Source of the DNA: Stereocaulon alpinum
Taxonomy: Eukaryota; Ascomycota; Lecanoromycetes; Lecanorales; Stereocaulaceae
Reading direction: 5' to 3'
Assembly (NCBI GenBank): GCA_018257865.1
Contig: JAEUBA010000020.1
Location: forward strand, 248,001-312,000
Length of the DNA: 64,000 nt
Shown here: piece after piece, positions 45,067 to 55,847 of the stretch
Numbering within the stretch: position 1 is the first letter of the stretch
Layout: each line of letters opens with the position of its first letter
Position numbers and translations under genes: made by a program
The notes under the pieces: model-generated
What the model saw: only the letters and a program-made list of their open reading frames with translations
Database searches by the model: none
Told to the model about the DNA's origin: nothing

Positions 45067-47648
45067 ATGCCAGTGCGGACCTTTACCATGCCTAAGTCTC
45101 TGAACGAGTCGTTGGCCAATTCGCAACCACCCATCTCGGATGTCGACCAGCGCCCTTCGAACAAGAACACGCAGGACTCATTTTCCCCGGAGCAGAAGGC
45201 GCCTCTAGCAAATCATGGGGTGACGGAAAAGCCCGGCATCACGTTTGCCGCTCAAGACAAACTTCCGAAACTGCCCATACCAGAGCTCGATAAGACACTC
45301 AAGAATTACCGCGACGTTCTCAAGCCATTGCAAAGCAAGCGAGAGCAAGATGAGACTGCTGCGGCAGCATACGAGTTTGTGAAGGGGGAGGGCGCAGAGC
45401 TACAAGCAAGACTCAAGAAATATGCTACTGGGAAGACGAGCTACATTGAGCAGTTTTGTACGTTGGAAATGACATCGAGAGTATGGCTGTGTTGACTCAG
45501 GCTAATTGATTGACATAGGGTACGATTCATATCTGAATTTTGACAACCCGGTCGTTCTCAATCTCAATCCGTTCTTCCTCCTTGAAGATGACCCCACACC
45601 TGCCCGAAGTGATCAAGTCACACGCGCTGCATCTCTCGTCATATCAGCTCTATGCTTTGTCCGCGGCGTACGGAAGGAGGAATTACCTCCAGACACCCTC
45701 CGCGGCCAACCGTTAGACATGTATCAGTACTCAAGGCTCTTCGGCACGGCTCGCGTACCCACAGAGAACGGCTGTCAAATCGCACAGGATAGTGGGGCAA
45801 AGCATATGGTTGTACTTTGCAAGGGTCAAATGTATTGGTTTGATGTTCTGGATGATAATGCCGACCTGATTATGTCGGAAAAGGACATGGCAATCAATCT
45901 TCAGGTCATTGTCGATGATGCACAAGAGATCCCCATTCAGGAAGCAGCCAAAGGTGCTCTAGGAGTGCTCAGCACTGAGAACCGAAAAATCTGGTCCGGA
46001 CTGAGAGACGTTTTGAGTCGGGACGAAGATTCCAATAATGCGGAATGTCTCGCTACTGTGGATTCGGCGTTGTTCGTCCTGTGCCTCGATTACGTCGAAC
46101 CTGCAACAAGCGCCGCCCTCTGTGGTAACATGCTCTGTGGTACCAACGAGGTCGTGAAGGGTGTTCAGGTTGGCACTTGCACCAACCGATGGTACGATAA
46201 ATTACAAATCATAGTGTGTAAGAATGGCAGTGCCGGGATCAACTTTGAGCATACCGGCGTCGACGGTCACACTGTCCTGAGATTCGCTAGCGACGTGTAT
46301 ACGGACACTATCTTGCGCTTCGCTAAAAGCATCAACGGCCTAGCTCCCAGCCTGTGGGCGTCGAACAGCCCAGACCCATCTAAGAGAGATCCTGAAAGCT
46401 TCGGAGACGTCAGCACAACGCCTCATAAGCTGGAATGGGACATGACACCAGAACTCAGCACGGCACTAAGGTTCGCGGAAACTAGATTGGCAGACCTCAT
46501 TCAACAGAACGAATTCCAAACGTTAGAATTCAAAGGCTATGGCAAGAATTTCATGACCGCCATGGGGTTTTCTCCAGATGCCTTCGTCCAAATGGCCTTT
46601 CAAGGTGCTTACTATGGTCTCTACGGGCGTTGTGAGAATACGTATGAGCCTGCCATGACCAAAGCCTTCCTCCACGGCCGCACAGAGGCTATACGGGCGG
46701 TCTCTACAGACTCTTCCGACTTCGTCCGTACATTCTGGGCAGATCATCCCGCGCCGAAAAAGATCGAAGCTCTTCGCAAAGCATGTCAGACACACACTGC
46801 CCGCACCAAAGAATGTGCCAAAGCGCTTGGACAAGACCGCCACCTCTACGCCTTGTATTGCGTCTGGCAGCGCGCCCTTGATGAAGAAGGCGCCGAAGCC
46901 GCTAGCAGCAACGGCACCGATGGTTATTCCAGCCCTGTCGATGCTGGTAGCGAGATGGGCTCTCCAAATCGAAATTCTGTATCCGCGGAGAACGATAGCG
47001 TGTCCCCCTCTCCTCATCCTAAACAGTCACCCCAACATATGCCCGCACTCTTCTCTGACAGCGGATGGGAAAAAATTAACAACACTATCCTCTCTACCTC
47101 CAATTGTGGCAATCCTTCCCTTCGCCAATTTGGGTTCGGCCCCTCCTCTGGCGACGGTTTTGGTATTGGGTACATCATCAAAGACGACTCGGTCTCCATC
47201 TGCGCTAGTAGCAAGCACAGACAGACGAAACGCTTTGTCGATGCAATAGAGGCCTATTTCTTGGAAGTTAGGAGATTGTTGAGATCGACCCAGCACAAGT
47301 CGAAGTCTCCAAAGGCTAGTCGGGCGAGAGAGGTAGACGAACGGCCAGAGTCAAGTCATAAGAAGAGTAAAGGAAAAGTCATCAAGGGAGAGGAATCTGC
47401 TATTGATGAGCTCAAGGAGGAAAGTGATGACGATGGTTTGGGTGGATGTGAGTTGCTTTTCCTATTCGTACTCGTGGACTTTTGATACTGACTGATGGTT
47501 CGCAGATGGTTTCTTCGATGCAGGCATGCTGCTTCAAGCCATCAAGGCCAGCCAAGAGGAAAAGGAGAAAGATCGCCCCAGCGAGAAGGAGAAGGCTATG
47601 CAACAGAGAAGAGCTGTGGGGAAGAAATTGAGATTGAACGACTACTGA
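45067..47648 (+). CDS. YAT2: Cytosolic carnitine acetyltransferase (YAT2/FacC type)
   Basis: Transfers acetyl groups between CoA and carnitine so acetyl units can cross organelle membranes during growth on acetate or fatty acids. Exons 45067-45457, 45519-47447, 47506-47648, giving 820 residues, longer than mitochondrial/peroxisomal Cat2-type enzymes. Signatures: LPKLPIPELDKTLKNYRDVLKPL, YLNFDNPVVLNLNPFF, GTARVPTENGCQI, and the catalytic HxxxDG in NFEHTGVDGHTVLRF. Further ones are ETYEPAMTKAFLHGRTE-like (ENTYEPAMTKAFLHGRTEA) and FGFGPSSGDGFGIGYIIKDD near the end. An inserted low-complexity segment lies at about 600-645 and a Lys/Glu-rich tail follows the domain. No matrix presequence and no C-terminal SKL, which supports a cytosolic form. 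Confidence 0.93.
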
Positions 47649-47751
47649 AATGCACGGCAGGCCAGCTTCCGAAATTGGTAATAGGTTATGTCGTATTCAT
47701 AAAGCTCTGAAATGTAGGTTTTGGGTATCGACGCTCTCACAAATACCATGC

Positions 47752-49116
47752 TTAGTCACTATCATTCATCAACTCATCCAACTCCCTCTGCTCATCCTCA
47801 TCAATCCCAAAAGGATTGCCTTTCGTCTCATCTACCACCACCACCTCCTTCTCAACCCCATTCCTCTCATCCTCCACCTCCCTAACCGCCTTGCCCAGCT
47901 CCCCAGTCTCCATCCTCCACCGCCGAATCGTAGCATCAATACCCACACTAACAACCCACCTCTCCCTCTCCCTTCCCCTTCCTACCTCAACAATGACCAA
48001 CCCAGTAACTTCCTCAAAATGCCCATCTAATACGAATTTCAATTCCCCACTGCTTTTATCCCACACCTTGACATCCTCGTCCCGTCCTGCACTCACTACC
48101 CACCCGCCTACTTCATCGACCGCTACAGCTCTAACATAGTCTCCATGTTCAAGCGTCGTATCGACGGCCCATTCACGCGCTCTAGAGAGGCATTTTACGC
48201 TCCCGTCTGCGCTCGCTGTCCAGAGATCGAGATCGGAATCGAAGCAGAGACTGTAGACGCTTGTTTCGTGGGCTAGGATGGGATTTTCATTATCGATTTC
48301 TTTTGCGGACGTTAAGTCCGTGTTGATGGCCCAGCGGCGTATGGAGCGGTCGCTGCCGGCGCTGAAGAGTACCACCATTTCCTCCTCCGGCGCATCTTCC
48401 ATAGCTGAGACAGATGCAGGGTATGTCAACGGATCAACAGCAAGGTCTAGCACGCCCATTGTGTGGCCTTTTAATGTCCATAGTTTTTCACCGGTTGATA
48501 CTTTCCAGATTATGATGCGCGTGTCTGCGCTGCCGGATATTAGGATGTCGAGGCTGTTGAGGCGGATGCAGAGGAGCGCTTTTACGAAGTCGGTGTGGCC
48601 GTGGTAGCGTCGTTTTGGGGCGCGGGTGGCGAGGGACCAGGACCAGATGGATTTGTCCCAGGAGCCTGCGAAGAGGGTTGTGGTGGATCCATTTGGGAAT
48701 GTAGAGGGGGACAGGGCGAGGGATGTTAGGGGGGCGGTGGGGCCGCGGTAGAGGTGGGTGGTGCTACCTGTCTATCCAATAACTTGATATCAGCGTTCTG
48801 AAACGAGACGAGCGGAGGTTTTGATAGTGGATACACAGGTAGAGAAGGTAGCTCACCTACTTCAAGCACGACTCTCCGAACCGTCCCTGCGCTCTCGGCT
48901 ACGTATACGGCGCCATCGTTGCTTGGGTCTGCTAGCACGGCGAGTATTTTTGAGGAAAGGCGGATGGGGTTGCCGTGGTTGTTTTTGGATTTGAGGGCTT
49001 TGCGGGAGGTTTCGGCGAGGGAGTGGCTGATTTTTGTTAGTTGGGGTAGGTAGGGAGGGGAGGGAAGAGGGGGACCTGGTTTGGAAGAAGTGGTCTGGGT
49101 CGGTGGATTTGGACAT
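47752..49116 (-). CDS. WD40-repeat protein, about 408 residues
   Basis: Exons 49116-49076, 49026-48857, 48767-47752 (introns 49 and 89 nt). After the start MSKSTDPDHFFQ the protein shows at least six WD40 blades, each ending in a W-containing strand: TLFAGSWDKSIWSWSL, ILISGSADTRIIIWKV, VLFSAGSDRSIRRWAI, LWTASADGSVKC, VVSAGRDEDVKVWDK, VVSVGIDATIRRWRM. Several are preceded by GH (RRYHGHTDFV, LWTLKGHTMGV, FVLDGHFEEV). The C-terminus is acidic (DEDEQRELDELMNDSD). It is a scaffold by fold; partners are unknown and I do not recognise an ortholog name. It converges with the carnitine acetyltransferase (104 bp between stops). Confidence 0.85.
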
Positions 49117-49821
49117 TGTTGTTGCGGAGAGAGGGCTGCTGGAGGGTCGGGTGTATGCCGGAGTTTAGGGTTGGTGGGTGGGAAGTGGCTGAGAGGGTGT
49201 GGTTCCTTCGCTTTACAACGTTCTTTAGGCTTTCAATCCATGTAGAAGTCTGCATATATCGACTCTACCCGATGTCGTGTTGCCTATCATCGCTGATGTT
49301 TTCCATGGAGAGCCTTCAATGTGATACGGCCCTGGAGTAGATTCTCATCCCGCAGCTTCTTCATTTCTATAACTTTTTGGCGTCGACTCTATCTCTTCCT
49401 AATGGGAACACACCGGTCTGCTCGCTACACTGTACTCCTGTATCGTCGCTCGGGTCATTGTTCATCCTGCAGTGCCTTGGATTCAACATCCTCACATCAT
49501 AGACCCGGGAAGATCGTGCATGCATGAGCTTCCAGTCAGGTTTCGATACACTGGCATTCTCATTAGGTGAAACCTCAAAACATAGTATGCCCGGCACTGG
49601 CAATGCAATCCCATATAATCCATACTTTAATCTAGGACAGCACTTATGTACGTTTTACCCACATCTCTACTCAACACTCCCGCCGGGAACAGAGTCCTAA
49701 ATCATTCGGCACCCTCTCCCTCCATGATTCGATTACTTGCAACCGTCAATCTGGCCTTTGCAGTTCTCTTAATTATTACCGCCAACGCAACCGTTGTTCT
49801 TTGGAATGGTACCTTGAGCCT
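49117..49821. other. Intergenic, about 700 bp
   Basis: Upstream of the WD40 gene and 3' of the next minus-strand gene. A 156-codon plus frame (49646-50116) overlaps the latter's coding exon antisense and is treated as its shadow. Confidence 0.5.
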
Positions 49822-50700
49822 CTATGAAGTTTCATTGGGCACCGTTGACGAAGATCCCGCAATCTCTGCATCATCTACCGCAAAAGAGACTTGCTTCTTC
49901 GAGGTAGAATGCTGTTCCTCCCGAGCACTACCAGTTAGAACCGTCGACCATGATGACCCAATCACGTTGTTATTGGCTGCAAACGAAACGTGCTTCTTAG
50001 GGGAATCGACGTCGTCAAGGTCCACTGGAGTGTCGGCTGATTGTGACACGGTGGGTTTGATGGTAGCCTCCCCACTCGTTATTACTGTCTCAGTCGGATG
50101 CTTGCCATTTGCATGAACTTTCGATTTCTTTTTAGGTCTAGGACTCTGGCATGAATCATCAAAGGTGTTGTAGAGGAAACATAGGTCGCTGTCTGTGGAA
50201 CCTTTGCCTAACAGGGGTGCTGATTTAGATCGACGGGCCTTTGGCCGTTGAGGCCTTGCTCCATTGTCTGGCTGAGCACCTGTTGGCACTAATGACTGAT
50301 ACTTTGGACGCTGGATATCGATTGGTGAAGCCGGTTTCGAAACTACTTGAACTTAGTCACTAACCAGATGTAGGTAAAGTATGCTCTACTGACCTGTTTC
50401 GGTGACCTCAATCCATGCTATGACCCTATTCCTACGCTGCTCGATCTCCTCTCGTTCGGCCTCTTCATCCATTTCTGCTTCGCGCTGTTGTCTACGTCTT
50501 TCTCTTCTGCGTTTTTGTCTTCGGTCGTGCAGAGATACGCAGATGTTGTACAGGAGGAACGAGGTTAAGATCCCAAGGATGATGAACACGAAGAGCTGGT
50601 CGTTCTCTGCCTTCGTACGCGGCCAGCTACGACACCGGCGATCGTCGAGAGGCGTTTTCGGTTTATTAGGTGCACCCTCCATGGAGTCAGAAAGATACAT
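49822..50700 (-). CDS. Small single-pass membrane protein, lineage-specific
   Basis: Exons 50700-50394 and 50342-49822 (51 nt intron, GTCAGT donor, GTGACTAAG branch region), 275 residues. After 30 polar residues there is one hydrophobic segment (LFVFIILGILTSFLLYNICVSL) followed at once by a very basic, then acidic helix (RRQKRRRERRRQQREAEMDEEAEREE). The second exon is Ser/Lys-rich and disordered, with two copies of a KKxVSFA motif (SPKKHVSFAANNN, SKKQVSFAVDDAE). The first in-frame ATG is used; a second Met lies six codons in. No known family. It is the first of a run of small membrane proteins here. Confidence 0.6.
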
Positions 50701-51139
50701 GATGCGTATCAGTGGGCAATCACTTCTGTTAAGAGGATAATGATCGTCGGATATTGTATGAAGTCGGATTGTGAAAGATACAGGCAGGAAGATGGATCGT
50801 ACTAGAGAAAAGAAAGATATGAAGTGAACGCGAGATATGTGAGTAAGAAACTCTATATAATATCTCTCATGTGAAAACACAACAGCCAAACCCTCTCAGC
50901 CCACATCTACAAGAGCACTTCCCATACTAATACACATGTGATTCCACTCTAGGTAACAGCCAGACCATGCAGAAACACCCACAAGACCCAGACAACCCTA
51001 ATCCCAAAACTACCCCCTAACCACCAGCACACATCCCCACCCCCAATCCTCCCACCTAATCCCCTATAAACCCCCCGAATAACGACACTTCTCAGTAGCC
51101 ACAAGCCCACTCTCTCCCCCCACCCCTAGCGAAGAAACC
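50701..51139. other. Intergenic, about 440 bp
   Basis: Very C-rich on the plus strand near 50.98-51.06 kb. No supported coding exon. Confidence 0.5.
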
Positions 51140-51445
51140 TCAATCCGAGGAACAGCATCTGGGACTACCATCAGCGACCACCACCTCCCCATCTCCCAAA
51201 AACAACATACCCATCTCCACATCCCCACCCTCTTGCGCAGCAGCAGCAGCAGCAGTGCAAGCAATCACCGTCTCCCTCCTCAAGCTCCGTTCTCGACGGA
51301 AATCCGATATCCAGCGGTGGATGTTCTTGACGACGACGTTCACGTAGACGATCAGGCCGACGGCGATGAGGAGGGCTGTTATGATGCCGAAGGCGATGGC
51401 GACGTAGTAGAGGAAATGGGCGAAGGCGATGGCGAATAGGGACAT
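51140..51445 (-). CDS. Small membrane protein, 101 residues
   Basis: Single exon, ATG at 51445. Begins MSLFAIAFAHFLYYVAIAFG and continues as one or two hydrophobic helices (IITALLIAVGLIVYVNVVV), then a basic segment (RRERSLRR) and an Ala tract encoded by a CAG/CTG repeat. The C-terminus (GMLFLGDGEVVVADG, CCSSD) is short and polar. A longer frame begins upstream of 51445 but adds only Pro-rich sequence. No family recognised. The layout, hydrophobic segment then basic patch, matches its neighbours. Confidence 0.5.
   Translation of the reverse strand: MSLFAIAFAHFLYYVAIAFGIITALLIAVGLIVYVNVVVKNIHRWISDFRRERSLRRETVIACTAAAAAAQEGGDVEMGMLFLGDGEVVVADGSPRCCSSD
51238..51255. repeat. CAG/CTG trinucleotide repeat
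   Basis: Six CAG units on the plus strand inside the minus-strand ORF 51140-51445, where they encode alanine. Directly visible. Confidence 0.85.
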
Positions 51446-52231
51446 TGTGGGCGTGAGTCGGGGTTTGGGTTGTTGGAGGAGTGGAGGTGGTGGGTTGGAG
51501 GATTTGGAGATGTAGGGAGGGAGGAGTGGAATGGGATGGAATGGGGGGAGAGCTGGATTGAGAAGGTTCATGTGGTGTGTTTTCTCTTTCACATGTGAAG
51601 AAAATACAGAATTTTTCTGCGCAGATTTTCTGGCTTAGCGGTGAACCCCCTTAGTTCCAGTCGCAATATCATGACATGTGAGAGGCCTTTCGCAATGCTA
51701 GGCTGGGCGGCGTTTCCGAGCGTGGTTAGATGGTCTGATGTAGGTGCGCAGCGCAAAAACAGAGATGGTGGACACTTCTCCGTTGTGTCCGTGGCTCTTG
51801 AAAAGGGAAGGATCAATACCATCGAGTTGACTGGGTGTTGGTATACGAAGAATGAGGAGCGAATAGAGATCACTTCGGAGAGTTAAGTTATTGAAAGTGC
51901 AATGGATGGTTGCGACGAAGAAGAAACGTCCCAAATATGTGTGCAAGTTCTAAAGAGACATTACTTTGGATTGTGCATGACTGAAGGACTCAAGCGGCAG
52001 TAAATCTATAGAGGAGGTGCATATGATAGACATGAGTAGACACGTTCTCGGTCTTGTGATCGAGTTGACCGCGATGAGACGAAAAATTGCATCTATGAGC
52101 ATTTGCAGACCCAAAGTCAAGCGACGATACGCTCAGTCCTATATGCAACACGGGATGAGGGCCTCGCAAAGGCAGACTTTCGCAAAGACCACAGTGAATG
52201 GAGATCCTGAGGTCGAAGATGCTAGGCGAAA
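51446..52231. other. Intergenic, about 790 bp
   Basis: Two plus-strand frames of about 80 codons are present but lack motifs, and their minus-strand counterparts are equally open. No gene called. Confidence 0.45.
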
Positions 52232-52726
52232 TCAAGGCCGTCCGGAAGGCGAGTATGTTGGCGGAGGCGCTTGAGGAGTCTCTGAAGCTGTCGCAGTGTA
52301 TGCGGGAAGCTCTGTGGAATCGTGGTCTCCGGCTAAAGCGCTGAAATTCTTCGTCCTGATCTGAGCTTCAAGGTCGATGTTCTGGGTATTGACCTGAGGC
52401 GGTGGTGCTATGCGAGTTGTTAGTATCCTTTTTCGTGTGTGAGTTCCAGTTTCCGTACCTGTTGCTGTTGGTGCAATCGTTGCCGGCTGTATTGGGGTCC
52501 TGGTCGCACCTGCACGTCTAGGGCAAATTTCCAGAGCCAGCATGAGGACAAGTACGAGGATAGCAAGTACTGATGGTATGCATGCAACCATAGCTCTATC
52601 TGTGTGCGTTGCTAGAGGCCATTGCTGTAGAGGTTTACCTATGACGAGGTAGTCGATGAATAAGCCGCAGCCAGCACCAACTAGCGTGCAGAGAATCGTA
52701 AAGTTGACTGGGTTGGATCTAGCCAT
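52232..52726 (-). CDS. Small two-helix membrane protein, about 147 residues
   Basis: Starts at the ATG 52726 (a TTG opens the frame further upstream). Two hydrophobic segments (FTILCTLVGAGCGLFIDYLVI and CIPSVLAILVLVLMLALEI) are followed by a basic CPRR. A 51 nt in-frame intron (52408-52458) has perfect signals: GTACGG donor, ACTAAC branch, GCATAG acceptor. Removing it deletes a basic stretch and joins PTATAPPPQVN. The C-terminus ends in PPTYSPSGRP after ELPAYTA; both resemble PPxY/PxY docking motifs for WW-domain ubiquitin ligases. A second possible intron lies between the two helices (near 52630). No family recognised. Confidence 0.55.
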   Translation of the reverse strand: MARSNPVNFTILCTLVGAGCGLFIDYLVIGKPLQQWPLATHTDRAMVACIPSVLAILVLVLMLALEICPRRAGATRTPIQPATIAPTATGTETGTHTRKRILTTRIAPPPQVNTQNIDLEAQIRTKNFSALAGDHDSTELPAYTATASETPQAPPPTYSPSGRP

Positions 52727-53848
52727 TGCGGACGGATTTGGAGTAATCTGTGGTGACGATGAGGGGTGGTTTTCCAATTCTGATGGGTATGGCAGTGGGA
52801 GGTCGTAAGAGGTCTGGGAAATCGTCTGGGCGCTTTGGATTCGTGATGGAAGTCATATCTTGATAGCGTGCTCTTTTTTGTGATAGATGTGGCCTTGGCG
52901 CCAATGTCAGGCCCATGGTTGACTTGCTCAACAAGAAGCTGTCCGGGGAAAGCACCATATGTGCATTGTAAGGATGATTGGCAAAAGCACGAACGAGAAT
53001 TGCATTGACCTTATAGCTACAGTTCCAGACACTGCTGTTGAGAACCTAGGAAAAACCATTAGTAGCCTACTTAATCCATGTAGGCTGACAAAGAGAGCAT
53101 TTTTCGATTTGATCTGATTACTTTGTGAATGCCTTGCTCAAAGCTTGAAGCTGTAGTCAGCCACAGTAGAGTAGTAGGTCCACGTACGTCATGATTTATC
53201 TCATTCCTCTGCAGGACGTCTTTGCCGGAAGGAGTGGAACGGCATACAATACCAGGAAAGGTCCTCCGAAGCCCTCCGACATAGACACATGACTCCAGTA
53301 CAAGCTTTCAAAAGCTTTGTCGATTAGTAATTTCCCAGACATTCCCGAAGAAGCAGCCACTGCACCAAGCATCATTTATTGTGCCGCCTGACTCGATTAG
53401 TTCAAGTTGCTGTTTTGCAGAAGTGAAGTAGCAAAGGTAGGTAACACTTTTAACCTTTCTCATCATACTCATCCTTGCCGGCACTAGCCTAGGATGGGCG
53501 ATCTTCTATGACCGTTGAACATCGTCGTCTGATGATAGCACCGGTATTGTTGCTTGGGAGCAGAAGAAACTAGAATAAGTAATTGTGAGATGCTGCTCAT
53601 ACTCTTAGCGATTTCGATAGATTCTTGGTCGATATTAGTCACATATGAGACTCAAGCGCATCTTCACCGATTTAGCTACTCTTCATACTCTAAGAAACTC
53701 TGCAAAGTCCTCCACCAGAGTCTCCCACTGAGTAGAAGCCATCGTGCACATAGTCTCGTTCCTCTCGACACTTCCCAGCAATAGCACAATTAATCCATTT
53801 CCTGCTACAGACTCCTATCCAAGTACGGTTAACATCTGACGACCGAGC
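52727..53848. other. Intergenic, about 1.1 kb
   Basis: Divergent spacer between the minus-strand gene at 52726 and the plus-strand gene at 53849. It is AT-rich around 53.0-53.2 kb. No coding exon is supported. Confidence 0.5.
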
Positions 53849-54161
53849 ATGGACTCACTCACCCTTCCCTCTCAAGAAGTTCCCCTATCTCCAAATCCCG
53901 AGATCACAAGGCCTATCACGACACTGGACTACATCCTTATCGCCACTCTCATTATAATCTTCCTTGCTCTTCCCACGATTTCCTATCGACAAAGGAAAAG
54001 GCAGCTTGACGAGTATCAGCTTTCGAAACGCCTTGAGGCGGGCCTGGTATGCGTGGAGGATGACTAACGCTTTGATGAAAGCACTACTGAATTAGTCGGC
54101 ACATTCGACGACTCCTTCGCACCGTTGTGCTATGGCTCCAGAGCTAAGGTTGGGAGTTTAA
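53849..54161 (+). CDS. Small single-pass membrane protein, 87 residues
   Basis: Exons 53849-54046 and 54096-54161. The 49 nt intron has GTATGC donor, GACTAAC branch and GAATTAG acceptor; unspliced, the frame would stop at 54067. A polar N-terminus of about 25 residues precedes one hydrophobic segment (YILIATLIIIFLALPTI). Next come a basic patch (RQRKRQ) and a short tail ending in LRLGV. Same architecture as the gene at 49822-50700. No family recognised; expression evidence would be needed to be sure. Confidence 0.45.
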
Positions 54162-54463
54162 GCTTCGGACGTTAAGTGATGAGGTCTGAGATTAAAGGCA
54201 TTGAATTCGACTTCGAAGACCAGGAATGCCAGAGGAGTCACGGGTACAGTTATTGGCCTCATTTCGAAGCCCACACAGGCTCATGTTCAAACGGTTCAGC
54301 AGAACCAAGCATACCATAGCCCTCCAACTCACTCATATGTTCTCAATACCTATTTCCATTCCCCAACCGTCCACACTTTTTCATCTCCATTTTCAACTTC
54401 GCGTATGCACACCTAGCATTCCCCATCTCAGATCTTTCCATCGTGCACCGCATAACCGACACC
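54162..54463. other. Spacer between two small plus-strand genes
   Basis: About 300 bp; C/T-rich just before 54464, like a fungal 5' leader. No exon seen. Confidence 0.5.
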
Positions 54464-54838
54464 ATGCGCTTTCCCACCTTCTCCCTCCCCTTCTACCCTT
54501 CCAACTCATCCTTCTCAGGCCGTACCCTCCAACCCCAGGATTTCCTCAACTTCCTCGATGAATTTTTCGACACCCTCTACGTCTTCGGTTTCGTCCTCGC
54601 CATCCTAATCGTCACACTCCGTTGGTATCGAACCCGTCATCCAGAAGGGAGACATCGAGGCGGAGGAAGAGGAAATGGTGAGTTGCCGAGATGGGAGCCA
54701 GAGGCGAAAAAGCCAATCGACGGAGAGGCAACGTTCAAGCATCGTGCACCAAGCACTAAGTATCATGATCGGGCTCAGAAAACCGTTTGGTGGGCGGATT
54801 CGGTTCGAAAAAGTGAGAAAGGACGATTCGGGTTGTAA
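54464..54838 (+). CDS. Small single-pass membrane protein, 124 residues
   Basis: Single exon with ATG in good context (CACCATGC). The N-terminal 35 residues contain NSS and a short acidic helix (DFLNFLDEFFDTL), followed by one hydrophobic segment (YVFGFVLAILIVTL) and a strongly basic Gly/Arg stretch (RTRHPEGRHRGGGRGNG). The tail is polar, with WEPEAKKP and VWWADSVRKSEKG. No known domain. The same design as the preceding small genes. Confidence 0.5.
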   Translation: MRFPTFSLPFYPSNSSFSGRTLQPQDFLNFLDEFFDTLYVFGFVLAILIVTLRWYRTRHPEGRHRGGGRGNGELPRWEPEAKKPIDGEATFKHRAPSTKYHDRAQKTVWWADSVRKSEKGRFGL

Positions 54839-55847
54839 GAGGCGAGTGAGTGGGGTGGATCTGAATCTCGATGCGTATAATTGCTAAGGCAGGATCCGGA
54901 TAGTCCACGACTTGCTGAGAAGGGTGGGGAGGAGCAGCGGTATTATGGAATGAAGTTTAGATGCTGGCATGTCATGGGAGTCGGAGTGTTAATGGTGGAA
55001 CGAGGCGTATTGGTCGTGGTTCTATGAAGTGTCGATTGAGGATGGCGTTTAACACTGGTATGGAGGATATGGTGTAATTTTTGTTCGTCGAAAAGAACTG
55101 AACGTCTGAGCTTGCCCTGAATGAGATCTCGTCTGCCCAAGAAGTCTGTCGATTTAGTGAGAGAAATGCCAAATAGAACGGTGCCTTACCTTCCACATTG
55201 TCGCCACTACAGATTTTTACGTTCTATGAATTTTGACACCATCATTGCCGGTAGGCATGTTGGTAGGACATCTTCCATCAGTAACAGTCACCGCCCCTGA
55301 GTTCGTTGGTATCGTACTATCGTCACCCAGGTTCCGCCGGCGAAGCGTGAGAGTAGGGAAATCATCCTGCTCGGACTCCCAAGAAAGTCAAGAGCAGGCA
55401 TGTACGTCCTCTCGGTGAAACAGAAATACAACGAGCAATGCAGAAATAAGGACAATTGGGACAGAACAACGTCTGCAGACACAGCTCTAGCGTGTTCCAT
55501 ACCAGCCAAACCATGCAATATACACCTTGCAGAGAAGTACAAGAATATGGGAAGATCTGATTTGTTGAGTACAAACACCTATGAGACCATGCCGAACTTG
55601 CATCAAAGCATCAAAACTCTATCCGCATCTTACTACAGCCATGGAAAGAATTTCAATGTCCAGTAGAGTCCAAGTCGACCAGTTTCACATTCCTCGCCAG
55701 AACCCTCTAAACGCTCGCAAAGCCATTCATGACTGCAGGCAAGACACAGGTTATTGTATACGGTTATGACCTCGCCGAAAAAGCCAAAGTTTCGTTCTCC
55801 ATAATGCATTCTTGTTGCGCGCCTCCTATAATCTAGCATTGAATTAT
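54839..55847. other. Intergenic, about 1 kb
   Basis: Convergent spacer between the small plus gene and YPT1. Short frames on both strands, none with splice or motif support. Confidence 0.5.

Noticed and set aside
49646..50116. 156-codon plus-strand ORF with two hydrophobic stretches
   Set aside because: Lies antisense to the second exon of the 49822-50700 gene, whose frame continues across a good intron; judged a shadow.
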